Notes: a model not told the origin generated them from the sequence alone. A stretch of DNA of 64,000 bases from G963665975 sp963665975 (GCA_963665975.1 OY762508.1:930001-994000); one strand, 5' to 3'. Numbered from the stretch's first letter, positions 43,589 through 53,178 are shown. Program-made: numbers and translations.

Positions 43589-44629
43589 ATGACAAACCGT
43601 ACTATCCATCTTGCACAGGTCGGCGTAGGATATTGGGGAAAGAATCTCCTTAGAAACTTCTATGATCTGCCCGACACCGAGGTCGTCATGATCTGCGACC
43701 ATGATGCCGATGTGCTGACCTCTCTGGCGCAGCGGCATCCCGGATTGGCTACCACACAACGGTTCGAAGACCTCCTTGACATCCCAGAGGTGGAAGGGGT
43801 GGTCATTGCAACCGAAACGCCTCAACATTACGCCATGGCCGAGGCCGCGCTAAAGCGCGGCAAGCATGTATTCGTCGAAAAGCCGATGACACAGACGGCA
43901 GCACAGGCCAGGTCTCTTGTCTCCCTGGCGCAATCGCAAGGTCTACATGTGATGGTCGGTCATTTGCTGCTCTATCACCCGGCCTTTTGTTATGTGGAGG
44001 ACCTGATCCGACAGGGCACGCTCGGTGATGTATATTATTTGTATAGCGTGCGTGTCAATCTTGGCATTATCCGCAAGCGTGAAAATGCGCTCGAGAGCCT
44101 GGCTCCGCACGACCTGTCGGTGGCTTTGGCCTTTCTTGATCAGGAGCCCGTAGCGGTATCTGCGCAGGGGCAGGCCTATTTGCAGCCCAATATCGTCGAT
44201 GTGGCTTTCGCTACAATCTTCTTTGAAAACGGCGCCCTCGCCCACTTGCACACAAGTTGGCTTGACCCGCACAAGATTCGCAAGGTTACCGTTGTGGGCA
44301 GCCAAAAGATGGCGGTAATAGACGATGGGGCAGGCCCTGAAAAGGTTCGTTTGTATGACAAGGGCGTCTCTCGACCGCCGGACAAAGCGACGTACGCCAC
44401 CTATGCGGAATCCATGACCATCCGGTCCGGGGATATCCACATTCCAAAGATCCAGATGCAGGAGCCGCTTCGCATCGAATGCAGCCATTTCGTCGACTGT
44501 ATCCGCACGGGACAGACTCCGCGAACTGATGGGCGAAACGGACTCACTGTGGTGCGCATCCTGGAGGCGGCGCAGGAATCGTTGAGGCATGACGGCCGCA
44601 CCGTGCAGCTTTCCGCACCGACCGTCTGA
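43589..44629 (+). CDS. wbpB: Gfo/Idh/MocA-family sugar dehydrogenase, WbpB-like
   Basis: A 346-residue NAD-dependent oxidoreductase. The N-terminal Rossmann motif is AQVGVGYWGKNLLRNFYD; the catalytic lysine lies in HVFVEKPMTQT, and GHLLLYHPAF and SLAPHDLSVALAFL are conserved in the second domain. It would oxidise the 3-hydroxyl of UDP-GlcNAc-uronate to a keto group, which the preceding aminotransferase then aminates. Gene order (acetyltransferase, aminotransferase, dehydrogenase), all on one strand with 37 bases here, supports this. Substrate is inferred from context. Confidence 0.88.
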   Translation: MTNRTIHLAQVGVGYWGKNLLRNFYDLPDTEVVMICDHDADVLTSLAQRHPGLATTQRFEDLLDIPEVEGVVIATETPQHYAMAEAALKRGKHVFVEKPMTQTAAQARSLVSLAQSQGLHVMVGHLLLYHPAFCYVEDLIRQGTLGDVYYLYSVRVNLGIIRKRENALESLAPHDLSVALAFLDQEPVAVSAQGQAYLQPNIVDVAFATIFFENGALAHLHTSWLDPHKIRKVTVVGSQKMAVIDDGAGPEKVRLYDKGVSRPPDKATYATYAESMTIRSGDIHIPKIQMQEPLRIECSHFVDCIRTGQTPRTDGRNGLTVVRILEAAQESLRHDGRTVQLSAPTV

Positions 44630-44660
44630 TGTGGCGCGGGCCTGGCCTCGCGCGCTCACC

Positions 44661-45494
44661 ATGTCTACGTCGCAACACCTCCAGACGTACTTAGATGGCC
44701 TCGTAGCTCACTTTGAGCGTGCGGCTTTCATTGCGGATGATCCGATTGCGATTCCGCATGCCTTCGACGATCCGCGCGACCAGGAAGTCATCGGACTGTA
44801 TGCGGCCTTGCTTGCATGGGGCCGTCGTGAGACCGTGCTCATGAAATTAGCAGACCTCTGCGAACGAATGGAGTATCGACCGTACGAATATGTGCTCGGG
44901 TTTTGCGAAAGCCGTGACGCGCCGAGTCTGGACTCCTTCAAGCATCGCACGTTTCAGCCGGAGGATGCGTTGTGGTTTACGAAGAGCCTCTCACTCCTGC
45001 TTCGCCGTCATGACACAGTCGAAGCCATCTTTTCCAGTCATCTTGACGAAGATGCCGAGGACATTGGAGATGCCATTGAGGGCTTTAGTCGATCCATTGC
45101 AGAGGCCATTGCGGAAACTCCTGACCGTTTGCGCAAGCATTTGGCCCGACCCCGCTCGGGAAGTGCTTGCAAGCGTCTGTGCATGTACCTTCGGTGGATG
45201 GTGCGTCCAGGGCCCGTGGATCTGGGGATCTGGCGCTCCATGCACCCCCGGCAACTGGTCTTGCCACTGGATGTGCATTCGGGCAGGCAAGCCCGCATTC
45301 TCGGGCTCTTGCAACGCAAGGCAAACGACTGGCGGTCCGCGCTGGAACTAACCCGGCAGTGCAGGCAGTTTAGTCCGGAAGACCCTGCCCGCTTCGACTA
45401 TGCCCTGTTTGGGCTCGGAGTCTACGGTGATCCCTTGACTGAACAGAATGATGTGCTTGCGCTACGCGCAGCAATAGACAAGGAAGTCTCATGA
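44661..45494 (+). CDS. TIGR02757/DUF2400 family protein
   Basis: A 277-residue cytosolic protein of a conserved but uncharacterised family. Visible family blocks are ACKRLCMYLRWMVRPGPVDL, IWRSMHPRQLVLPLDVHSGR, and the C-terminal EDPARFDYALFGLGVYG. Proteins of this family resemble helix-hairpin-helix DNA glycosylase-like folds by some annotations, which I cannot verify here. The ATG at 44661 is used rather than the upstream extension inside wbpB. It overlaps the next gene by four bases (ATGA), so it belongs to the same transcript as the glycan genes, although its connection to them is unclear. Confidence 0.88.
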   Translation: MSTSQHLQTYLDGLVAHFERAAFIADDPIAIPHAFDDPRDQEVIGLYAALLAWGRRETVLMKLADLCERMEYRPYEYVLGFCESRDAPSLDSFKHRTFQPEDALWFTKSLSLLLRRHDTVEAIFSSHLDEDAEDIGDAIEGFSRSIAEAIAETPDRLRKHLARPRSGSACKRLCMYLRWMVRPGPVDLGIWRSMHPRQLVLPLDVHSGRQARILGLLQRKANDWRSALELTRQCRQFSPEDPARFDYALFGLGVYGDPLTEQNDVLALRAAIDKEVS

Positions 45495-46447
45495 ATAAGC
45501 GTGATTCCCAACCTGAACTCGGTCTTGTCATCCCGTGCCTGAACGAAGAAGAGGTGCTGCCCGAACTCCTTGGCATTCTGGACTCGTTGGATATAGGAGC
45601 ACCCGTGCGTGTGTTGTTCGTCGATGACGGAAGTTCAGATAGCACGCTATCGATTCTTCAAGAGGCCTGCAACCGGGATGCGCGGTATGCCTGCCTGAGC
45701 TTTTCTCGGAATTTTGGACATCAGGAAGCGGTATCTGCGGGCTTGCGTCATGTGCGTGGGGACATCGTAGCCGTGCTTGACGCGGATCTCCAGGACCCTC
45801 CCTCGGTGCTCGGTGAATTCGTACAACAGTGGCAAGGCGGGTACGACGTGGTATATGGCATCCGCACAAATCGCAAGGAGTCGCTGCCACTACGGCTGGC
45901 GTATCGCATTTTTTATCGCCTGCTAAAATGGACCGCAAACATCCATATCCCGCTGGATGCCGGCGACTTCGCGCTGATGGACCGCCGCGTGGTTGATGTT
46001 ATCAACGCCATGCCGGAGCACAACCGGTTTATTCGTGGCCTGCGGGGATGGGCGGGCTTCCGGCAGATCGGTGTCAAGTACGAGCGCCAGATGCGACGCG
46101 CTGGAACACCGAGCTATACCTTCCGGAAGCTCACGCGGCTGGCCCTTGACGGCCTGATGTCGTTCTCGGCAGTCCCACTCCGTCTTTCGGGCTGGCTGGG
46201 GATATTGGCGGCGTTCCTGGGATTCTGCTATCTCGCGTATGCCTTGTTGGGCTACTTTCTCGGCGTCGAGATTCCGCGTGGGTGGACGTCCACAATTGTT
46301 ATCGTGCTATTCCTGGGTGGCATCCAACTGATGGTGTTGGGAATTCTGGGTGATTATATCGGACGAATTTTCGACGAGGTGAAAAATCGACCGCATTATG
46401 TGCCACAGGCCGTGTTCGGGTGGCTGGACGAAAAGGAGGCTCCGTGA
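45491..46447 (+). CDS. GtrB/DPM1-like membrane glycosyltransferase (GT2)
   Basis: A 318-residue family 2 glycosyltransferase with two C-terminal membrane helices (LGILAAFLGFCYLAYALLGYF and TIVIVLFLGGIQLMVLG). The GT-A domain has GLVIPCLNEEEVLPEL, the VLFVDDGSSDST block and the metal motif VLDADLQDPP. The interfacial segment and the ending YIGRIFDEVKNRPHYV are typical for enzymes that transfer sugar to undecaprenyl or dolichyl phosphate. It ends the plus-strand wbp-type run and likely makes a lipid-linked sugar for surface glycan assembly. Donor sugar unknown. Confidence 0.92.
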   Translation: MNKRDSQPELGLVIPCLNEEEVLPELLGILDSLDIGAPVRVLFVDDGSSDSTLSILQEACNRDARYACLSFSRNFGHQEAVSAGLRHVRGDIVAVLDADLQDPPSVLGEFVQQWQGGYDVVYGIRTNRKESLPLRLAYRIFYRLLKWTANIHIPLDAGDFALMDRRVVDVINAMPEHNRFIRGLRGWAGFRQIGVKYERQMRRAGTPSYTFRKLTRLALDGLMSFSAVPLRLSGWLGILAAFLGFCYLAYALLGYFLGVEIPRGWTSTIVIVLFLGGIQLMVLGILGDYIGRIFDEVKNRPHYVPQAVFGWLDEKEAP

Positions 46448-46632
46448 CGATTCGGGATGAGCGGGCACGCTCATACACGAGGATTGTCCTTAGGAATCTG
46501 CCTGGCTCGCTTACAGACCGACCCAGGCACGATTGCGCGCAAGAATGGTGTTGCAACGGTGGTGCTGCGGGCGGACCCACTCGGAGCGTATGACCGCAAC
46601 GTCAAAAGCGGGATTCGATTGCTCCCAGCTTC

Positions 46633-47928
46633 TTATCCCTTGTTCAAAAGCGTCGCGCGCGTATCTACAACCATAGAAGCACGGGTGTGCACCGCCGGCC
46701 AGTCGTAGCTAGAATGATCCACGGCAATAACTACACAATCCGCCTCCCGGAGTCCCATGCCCAGATCCTCCACCGACTCCATGGCCAGATTGCCAATCGC
46801 TAACACCGGTACGTGCGGATCGTGGTAGGACACATCGCCACCCTTTTCAATCAAGAGGGCTAGAATATCCAGCGCTGGTGATTCCCGCAGGTCACTCACA
46901 TCTTTCTTGTACGCGACGCCAAGGACCAGAATCCGGCTTCCCTTGATGGGCTTGCCTACCGTGTTTAGTGCATCCTGTACTTTCTGAACCCAATAGCGCG
47001 GCATCGCTGTGTTTACTTCGGTTGCCAATTCGATGAATCGCGCCGTGTAATTCAGTGTCTTCAGTTTCCAGGACAAGTATTGCGGATCGACCGGTATGCA
47101 ATGTCCGCCAAGCCCCGGGCCGGGTACGAATTTCATGAAGCCGAACGGCTTCGTGGCAGCCGCCTCAATCACCTCCCACGCGTCCAGTCCCAATTTGTCA
47201 CAGATCAGGAGCACCTCATTGGCCATTCCGATATTGATGGCGCGGAATGTGTTCTCCAGGAGCTTCGTCATTTCGGCCGCATCGGTGGACGAAACAGGAA
47301 CGAGCGTGTCAATTGCCGCACCGTACAGGGCAAGTCCTGTCTCCAGGCACGCCTCCGTCACGCCGCCGAGCACTTTAGGCGTGTTTTTGGTAGTCCAGTC
47401 GGTACGTCCGGGATCAACCCGTTCGGGCGAAAAGCACAGGAAAAAGTCCTCTCCGATCGTGAGAGCCGGCGCATGCTGCTGAAAGCGCGGCAGAATGACC
47501 TCCCTCGTTGTACCCGGATACGTTGTGCTGACCAGGACAACGAGTATGCCACGGTGCAACTGCGGCGCAATCGCTTCGGCGGCACTCAGGATATAGGAGA
47601 TGTCCGGAGTTCGCGTCTTCCTGAGCGGGGTGGGCACGCAAATGCTAACCGCATCGCAACTGCCAAGGGCGGCATAGTCCGACGTCGCGCACAGCGTGCC
47701 GGCGTCCACCAACAAAGCCAGACGTTCCGAAGCAATGTCGCCAATGTAGGAGTCTCCCCTGTTTATCCGGGAAACCCTGGATTCGTCGATGTCAACGCCA
47801 ACGACCTTGAATCCCGCCTCCGCGAAGCTGATCGCCAGCGGCAACCCGACATAGCCCAACCCGATCACACCCACTCTTGCCGTACGATCAGCGATCCGGC
47901 CCAGAATATGCTGTTTTATACTCTGCAC
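46633..47928 (-). CDS. wbpA: UDP-N-acetylglucosamine 6-dehydrogenase, WbpA-like
   Basis: A 431-residue NAD-dependent nucleotide-sugar dehydrogenase that oxidises UDP-GlcNAc to UDP-GlcNAc-uronate. Motifs: RVGVIGLGYVGLPLAISFAE (NAD binding), AVSICVPTPLRKTRTPDISY (typical of the WbpA/WecC branch), VVLVSTTYPGTTREVI, and the catalytic cysteine in GPGLGGHCIPVDPQYLSWK. It begins at a GTG (47928); no better start is visible. It is convergent with the plus-strand wbpD-E-B genes and would supply their first intermediate. It is the last gene of a minus-strand run with ugd, the SLC13 transporter and sat/cysC. Confidence 0.92.
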   Translation of the reverse strand: MQSIKQHILGRIADRTARVGVIGLGYVGLPLAISFAEAGFKVVGVDIDESRVSRINRGDSYIGDIASERLALLVDAGTLCATSDYAALGSCDAVSICVPTPLRKTRTPDISYILSAAEAIAPQLHRGILVVLVSTTYPGTTREVILPRFQQHAPALTIGEDFFLCFSPERVDPGRTDWTTKNTPKVLGGVTEACLETGLALYGAAIDTLVPVSSTDAAEMTKLLENTFRAINIGMANEVLLICDKLGLDAWEVIEAAATKPFGFMKFVPGPGLGGHCIPVDPQYLSWKLKTLNYTARFIELATEVNTAMPRYWVQKVQDALNTVGKPIKGSRILVLGVAYKKDVSDLRESPALDILALLIEKGGDVSYHDPHVPVLAIGNLAMESVEDLGMGLREADCVVIAVDHSSYDWPAVHTRASMVVDTRATLLNKG

Positions 47929-48029
47929 GGGGCAAACGATTCGATTTTATTGCGTTCAGCGCGGCATGTACAGCAAGAACCAGTAATGGATCCAGCGGCC
48001 GTACCTACTCGGGCTTCCCTACTGCCCTG

Positions 48030-49751
48030 TCAAGCCTTCAAATACCCCAACTCATACAGCGCTGAGAGTACGGCTTCGACGCTTTCGTCAATGGACTCCT
48101 GGCCTGAATGGCACACGATCTCGGCATCCTCGGGAACCTCATACGGATCATCGATACCCGTAAAGCCCTTGATAATGCCCGCACGCGCCTTGGCATAGAG
48201 ACCTTTTACATCCCTCGCTTCGCAGACCTCGATTGGTGCGTCTACAAATACTTCGAGATAGCCACCGAGACGACTAATGCGCTCGCGGTTGACTTGCCGG
48301 TCTGCACGGTATGGCGCTATCGCCGCGCAAATGCAAATGCCGTGGTGCCGGGTAACTTCGCTGGCCACGTAGCCGATGCGCTGTACATTCGCCGATCGAT
48401 CCTCCTGCGAAAATCCGAGCCCCTTGCTGAGATGCGTCCGTACGATGTCTCCATCCAGGAGTGTCACGGGTCGTGTCGTCAGCTCCAGGAGTCTCAATCG
48501 GACTGCGTTTGCAATCGTAGACTTGCCGGACCCCGAAAATCCAGTCAAGAATAGCGTAAATCCCTGCTCATCCCGTGGCGGGTAGGTATTCTTGAGTTCG
48601 GCGAGCACATCGGGATAGGAAAACCATTCCGGAATATCCTCGCCGGTCGCCAGACGGCGTCGCAACTCCGTCCCTGAAATGCTCACCGTCTCTTCGCCGT
48701 CCTTCAATTCATCAATCGGCTTGTACACTTTCTCTCGTGGCGCATACACCATGAGGCGAAACGGCACGATTTCCATGCCAATCTCGTCCTTATGCTCCAG
48801 CACCAGATCCTGGGCCTCATACGGGCCATAGAATGGCGTTCCGGAGCTGTCCGAGCCTGGTCCAGCATGATCGCGGCCTACAACGAGGTGGGTACAGCCG
48901 TAATTCTTGCGGATGATGGCATGCCAGACCGCTTCCCGCGGCCCACCCATGCGCATGGCCAATGGCAGCAGGCTTAGCGTTGCGGCATTCTCCGGGTAAT
49001 GCCGGAGCAGTTTTCGGTAGCTGCGAACACGGGTGAAGTGATCAATATCGCCCGGCTTGGTCATGCCGACGACCGGGTGAATGAGCAGTTGGCCGCCAAT
49101 GTCCCGCGCGGCCCGGTCTGTCAATTCCTTGTGTGCGCGATGCATAGGATTCCGCGTCTGGAAGGCCACGATACGCTCCCAGCCGTGCTCCTCAAAGTAA
49201 TCTCGCAGCTGTTGCGGCGTCTTGCGCAGCTCCTCAAAGTCGTAATGCCGCGGCAGTTGGAATCCCTCCAGCACACCACCGATGTAATAGTCACCGGTGC
49301 GGTTGGCCAGGTATGCCACAGCGGGGTGTTCCCGGCTGGTCGTGCCATAAACCGACAGAGCCTCACGGTCCTTATCTACAGGCCAGATGTCACCTACCTC
49401 CAGCACCGCCAGTACTACGCCAGTGCTGTCGCGGAGTGTCACATGCGTGGCGGCGGCAACCGTACTTGCTACCTCCTCCGATACATCGAGCGTCACAGGT
49501 ATAGGCCAAAGGGTGCCATCCTCAAGCCGCATTTCATCCAGTACGCCTTCATAGTCTGCACGATTCAAGAATCCACGCAGGGGTGAGAAACCTCCGCACA
49601 GAAGCAATTCAAGATCATAGATCTGACGCGCAGTCATTTTGACAGACGGAAAGTCAACAGCAGCTTCCTTTAGCTCCGCCTTGCGGGCTTCGGTGGCGAG
49701 CAGATTGAACAGCCTGCCACCGTGCGGTCTCACCAGGGTCAGAAGTTCCAT
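48030..49751 (-). CDS. sat-cysC: Bifunctional ATP sulfurylase / APS kinase
   Basis: A 573-residue cytosolic enzyme that activates sulfate to APS and then PAPS. The N-terminal 390 residues are ATP sulfurylase: GGFSPLRGFLNRADYEGV, the HxGH-like nucleotide site QTRNPMHRAHKELTDRAA, and GRDHAGPGSDSSGTPFYGPY. Residues from about 400 are APS kinase: P-loop FLTGFSGSGKSTIANAVR, DGDIVRTHLSKGLGFSQEDR, and the APS-binding DDPYEVP. Both active sites look intact. The ATG at 49751 is used. The SLC13-type transporter 91 bases upstream probably brings in sulfate. No PAPS reductase gene is in the window, so PAPS may serve sulfation of glycans rather than cysteine synthesis. Confidence 0.96.
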   Translation of the reverse strand: MELLTLVRPHGGRLFNLLATEARKAELKEAAVDFPSVKMTARQIYDLELLLCGGFSPLRGFLNRADYEGVLDEMRLEDGTLWPIPVTLDVSEEVASTVAAATHVTLRDSTGVVLAVLEVGDIWPVDKDREALSVYGTTSREHPAVAYLANRTGDYYIGGVLEGFQLPRHYDFEELRKTPQQLRDYFEEHGWERIVAFQTRNPMHRAHKELTDRAARDIGGQLLIHPVVGMTKPGDIDHFTRVRSYRKLLRHYPENAATLSLLPLAMRMGGPREAVWHAIIRKNYGCTHLVVGRDHAGPGSDSSGTPFYGPYEAQDLVLEHKDEIGMEIVPFRLMVYAPREKVYKPIDELKDGEETVSISGTELRRRLATGEDIPEWFSYPDVLAELKNTYPPRDEQGFTLFLTGFSGSGKSTIANAVRLRLLELTTRPVTLLDGDIVRTHLSKGLGFSQEDRSANVQRIGYVASEVTRHHGICICAAIAPYRADRQVNRERISRLGGYLEVFVDAPIEVCEARDVKGLYAKARAGIIKGFTGIDDPYEVPEDAEIVCHSGQESIDESVEAVLSALYELGYLKA

Positions 49752-49842
49752 GTAACCTGTTCGTTTAGAATTGCGTGAGATAGGACTCACTCCGAGCCTA
49801 CGCTTCCAAAAGGCGCAAAGGTATTTACTGGGATCGTGCCGA

Positions 49843-51615
49843 TCAGGCCAACCATGTGAAGAATATCACAAGAGTCGCCGCCGTCATGACGATAAGGCTA
49901 ACCGGGAACCCTACACGGAGGTAGTCGCGCACCCTGTACTCACCTGCGGCCATCACCATGAGATTGGTGTGATACCCTACCGGAGTCATGAAGCTGGCGG
50001 CCGCGGCAACGGCAACGGTCAGGGCAAATGCTTTCGGATCAACGCCAAGCTCACCGGACATGGCCAGCGCAACGGGCAACATAAGGACGGCTGCAGCCTT
50101 ATGCGTGACCAGCTCTGTAAGCAGGTTCGTGGTGACATATAGTCCCACGAGCGCCGCCACGACTCCGAGGCCTGACAGGGCGAGCAAGAGATCCGCCAAC
50201 AGCGTCGTCAGTCCAGTATTGGCCACGGCCTGGCCAAGCCCCAGTGCTGCCGCGATCAGGACGAGCACTTCAAGATTCAGCGCACGTCTTGCCATCCGAA
50301 GGGATAGGCATCCTGTAGCGATCATTGCCAGTGCCGCCAGAAACGCCGCCGATATTACCGGCAGAACCTGCAGACCGATTAGCAGCACCATCCCGACAAG
50401 GATGCAGACCGCAACAGGAGCCTTCTTGTTCACCCGTTTTTCCTCGTCGGTGCGCCGGGGGGTAACGAGATAAAATTCCGAACGACTCGTATTCCACCGC
50501 TCGTCAAAGCCGTCTTTGGCCTCGATTACGAGCAAGTCGCCTGCCTTGATCGTGACCCGTCCCAGCGGGCCCACCACGCGTTCGTGCCGGCGCTGGATCG
50601 CAAGCACTACGGCGTCATAGCGTTCGCGGAACTGCGTGTCACGCAATGATGCACCCACCAGGTTTGAGGTATCAGAGACCACAGCCTCAAAGAGCGGTCG
50701 CGTACGCGGCAATCGTTCCTCCACAAGTGGTACACTCGGCTCCAACCCGGGCCGCTGCAACAGTTCGTCCAGCATGGACGCTTTGCCAGTAAACGTCAGC
50801 GTATCACCCTCGAAAAGGACCAAGTCCGGTCTGGGGAATAACATGTGTTCCTGCCGCTGCACATGCGCGAGGCTGGCATCGCCTGGCGCATGCAGTCCAG
50901 CCTGTTCTATCGTCTGCCCGATCATAGGGGCGCGGGCTCCTACGCACGCCTCAAACAGATACTCCCCCAGGCCCTCCTCCACAGTTGGGGCGGTAACCCG
51001 GTCTGGCAGCAACCGGAACCCCGTCAGCGTGAAGAAGCCGACCACTGACGCCACAGCGACAAGACCAATTCCTGCCATGTCGAACAAGCCGAGCGCTGGC
51101 ATCCCCGCCTCGACAAGCATTCCTGAGACTATGATATTCGTGGATGTGCCGATGAGCGTCACCATGCCACCGGCAATGGCCGCATAGGACAGCGGTATCA
51201 ATAACTTGGACGGCGCGACGCCAACCCGTTGCGCCCAACGCTGTACACGCGGCGCCAGCATCGCGACAATTGGCGTATTGTTGATAAACGCAGACAGGCC
51301 AGCTGTGGGAAGCATGACGCGCGCCAACACCCACCGCAGATCCGTCGAGGACCCGAATAGCATCCGGTCGAAGGCGCGTACCGCGCCAGTTTCCTCAATA
51401 CCTGCTGCAACCACGAACAGCGCACCGACGGCCAGTACTGCAGTATTGGAAAACCCGGCGAAGGCATCCGCAGGTGTGATCACCCCTGCCACCAACAGGA
51501 ATGCAAGTCCGGACAGGAAGATCAGGTCGGGTCGTGTAAGGTCGCGCAACAGGGCAATTGCGATCGCAGCCAGGACGATAATGGTCACCCAGAATTGCGC
51601 ATCCAACCCCTGCAT
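49843..51615 (-). CDS. SLC13/DASS-family anion (probably sulfate) transporter with RCK_C domains
   Basis: A 590-residue inner-membrane transporter. Two sets of hydrophobic helices flank a cytosolic region with two TrkA-C/RCK_C-like domains (SNLVGASLRDTQFRERYDAV, VTIKAGDLLVIEAKDGFDE). Conserved Na+/substrate hairpin motifs are SAFINNTPIVAMLAP and IGTSTNIIVSG in the first half and VTHKAAAVLMLPVA with TPVGYHTNLMVMAAG in the second. This domain order matches bacterial sulfate transporters such as SAC1-like DASS proteins. The start at ATG 51615 is supported by a perfect GGAGGT five bases before it, one of the few strong ribosome binding sites in the window. The sat/cysC gene follows, so sulfate is the likely substrate. 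Confidence 0.9.
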   Translation of the reverse strand: MQGLDAQFWVTIIVLAAIAIALLRDLTRPDLIFLSGLAFLLVAGVITPADAFAGFSNTAVLAVGALFVVAAGIEETGAVRAFDRMLFGSSTDLRWVLARVMLPTAGLSAFINNTPIVAMLAPRVQRWAQRVGVAPSKLLIPLSYAAIAGGMVTLIGTSTNIIVSGMLVEAGMPALGLFDMAGIGLVAVASVVGFFTLTGFRLLPDRVTAPTVEEGLGEYLFEACVGARAPMIGQTIEQAGLHAPGDASLAHVQRQEHMLFPRPDLVLFEGDTLTFTGKASMLDELLQRPGLEPSVPLVEERLPRTRPLFEAVVSDTSNLVGASLRDTQFRERYDAVVLAIQRRHERVVGPLGRVTIKAGDLLVIEAKDGFDERWNTSRSEFYLVTPRRTDEEKRVNKKAPVAVCILVGMVLLIGLQVLPVISAAFLAALAMIATGCLSLRMARRALNLEVLVLIAAALGLGQAVANTGLTTLLADLLLALSGLGVVAALVGLYVTTNLLTELVTHKAAAVLMLPVALAMSGELGVDPKAFALTVAVAAAASFMTPVGYHTNLMVMAAGEYRVRDYLRVGFPVSLIVMTAATLVIFFTWLA

Positions 51616-51658
51616 ATTCAACCTCCACGTGAAAATAATAACATCGCGGCGAGTACTC

Positions 51659-52990
51659 CTATGCTGGCGTTACTCTGGGCCGTCCGATGCTAACATACTC
51701 AAATCCCGCTTCAGCCATCCGACCAGGGCTATACAGGTTGCGCCCGTCAAATATCACGGGATGCTTAAGGAGTTGTTTGACCTTGCGAAAATTAGGCCGA
51801 CGAAACTCTGGCCATTCTGTACAGATAACCAGTACATCCGCACCGCGTAGCGCATCGTAGGCATTTGTCGCATAAGTGATCTGATCTCCCAATACTGCCC
51901 TGGTCGTTTCCATCGCCTCTGGATCATAGGCTATGACCACCGCGCCGTGCTCCAACAGACCGGCAATCACCACATGGGCCGGAGCCTCGCGCACGTCATC
52001 CGTATTCGGCTTGAAGGAGAGACCCCACACCGCGACACGTAGCCCGTTTAGCGACTCTCCGAAGCGTTCCCGCACATACGACACGAGCAATCGCCGTTGA
52101 CGCATATTGACCTCTCTAACCGCATTGAGAATCTGAAAACCATACCCGTTCGCCGTGGCCGTGTGCGCAAGCGCCGCCACGTCCTTCGGAAAACAGCTGC
52201 CTCCGAAGCCGATTCCCGCATACAAAAACTGCTTTCCAATGCGACTGTCCGACCCCATGCCTATGCGCACGTGGTCGACGTTCGCTCCTACACGGCCACA
52301 CAGGTTGGCAATTTCGTTCATAAAGCTGATCCGCGTGGCCAGAAATGCGTTCGCCGCATACTTGGTCACCTCCGCGGAGCGCACATCCATTACATAGATG
52401 GGATTCCCCTGGCGAACAAAGGGTTCGTACAGCTGTCGCATCCGATCAGCGGCACGTTCGCTGGAAGTGCCTACAATGACGCGCTCCGGCTTCATGAAGT
52501 CGCCGATTGCCGCGCCCTCGCGCAGAAATTCGGGGTTCGATACCACATCAAAATCTTCTCCTGCCCGCAGCCCGTGCTCCTCCAGAAGCGTCCGCACTGC
52601 ATCGTTGGTGCCCACCGGCACCGTGCTTTTAAGCACGATGATCTTGTAGGGAGCATCCGCAAGAAATGCTGCTATATCCTTCGTGACCGTGCGTACATGC
52701 GACAGGTCCGCCTGTCCGTCTGCTCCCGGTGGCGTAGGCAGGGCCAAGAATATGATGTCCCCATGTTCAAGCACTGCAGTCAGATCGGTGGTAAACCGAA
52801 GCCGCTTCTCACGCAGGTTGCGTTGCAGGGTAAGTGGCAGATCGGGCTCGTAAATGGGCACTTCTCCCTGACGGAGCGCCCGGACCTTGGCAGCGTCAAT
52901 ATCTACACAGTAGACGTCATTGCCCATTTCCGCGAAACACGCACCCGCAACCAGACCTACGTATCCCGTGCCGATGATGGAAATATTCAT
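51659..52990 (-). CDS. ugd: UDP-glucose 6-dehydrogenase
   Basis: A 443-residue NAD-dependent enzyme that converts UDP-glucose to UDP-glucuronate for surface polysaccharides. The NAD motif MNISIIGTGYVGLVAGACFA is at the start; VYCVDIDAAKV, PIYEPDLP and FLALPTPPGADGQADLSHV follow; the catalytic cysteine is in GIGFGGSCFPKDVAAL. The C-terminal domain has VAVWGLSFKPNTDDVREAP. All features are standard. It heads the minus-strand run with the SLC13 transporter 43 bases downstream and is divergent from the mannose-1-phosphate guanylyltransferase gene. Confidence 0.96.
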   Translation of the reverse strand: MNISIIGTGYVGLVAGACFAEMGNDVYCVDIDAAKVRALRQGEVPIYEPDLPLTLQRNLREKRLRFTTDLTAVLEHGDIIFLALPTPPGADGQADLSHVRTVTKDIAAFLADAPYKIIVLKSTVPVGTNDAVRTLLEEHGLRAGEDFDVVSNPEFLREGAAIGDFMKPERVIVGTSSERAADRMRQLYEPFVRQGNPIYVMDVRSAEVTKYAANAFLATRISFMNEIANLCGRVGANVDHVRIGMGSDSRIGKQFLYAGIGFGGSCFPKDVAALAHTATANGYGFQILNAVREVNMRQRRLLVSYVRERFGESLNGLRVAVWGLSFKPNTDDVREAPAHVVIAGLLEHGAVVIAYDPEAMETTRAVLGDQITYATNAYDALRGADVLVICTEWPEFRRPNFRKVKQLLKHPVIFDGRNLYSPGRMAEAGFEYVSIGRPRVTPA

Positions 52991-53178
52991 GGACTCGATA
53001 ATGTCAGGTGAACGGCGCTTCTACCATCAAGACTGGATTTGGATTGCACCACGCACGTACAAAGTTGTATAAACCAGAACCGTGCAGAATTATCGCACGT
53101 TACCGGTACCTTTCCTCGCTCGTGGCGTACTATGAAACGCACCTTCGCCCATGTGCTAATCGCGCGTACCGACCGACC

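Noticed and set aside
46457..46708. An 83-codon frame in the convergent gap after the GtrB-like gene
   Set aside because: It overlaps the 3' end of wbpA and has no recognisable sequence or ribosome site.
53008..53178. N-terminal extension of the mannose-1-phosphate guanylyltransferase frame
   Set aside because: The nucleotide-binding motif should be at the very N-terminus, and the extension crosses the divergent promoter region with no conserved sequence.
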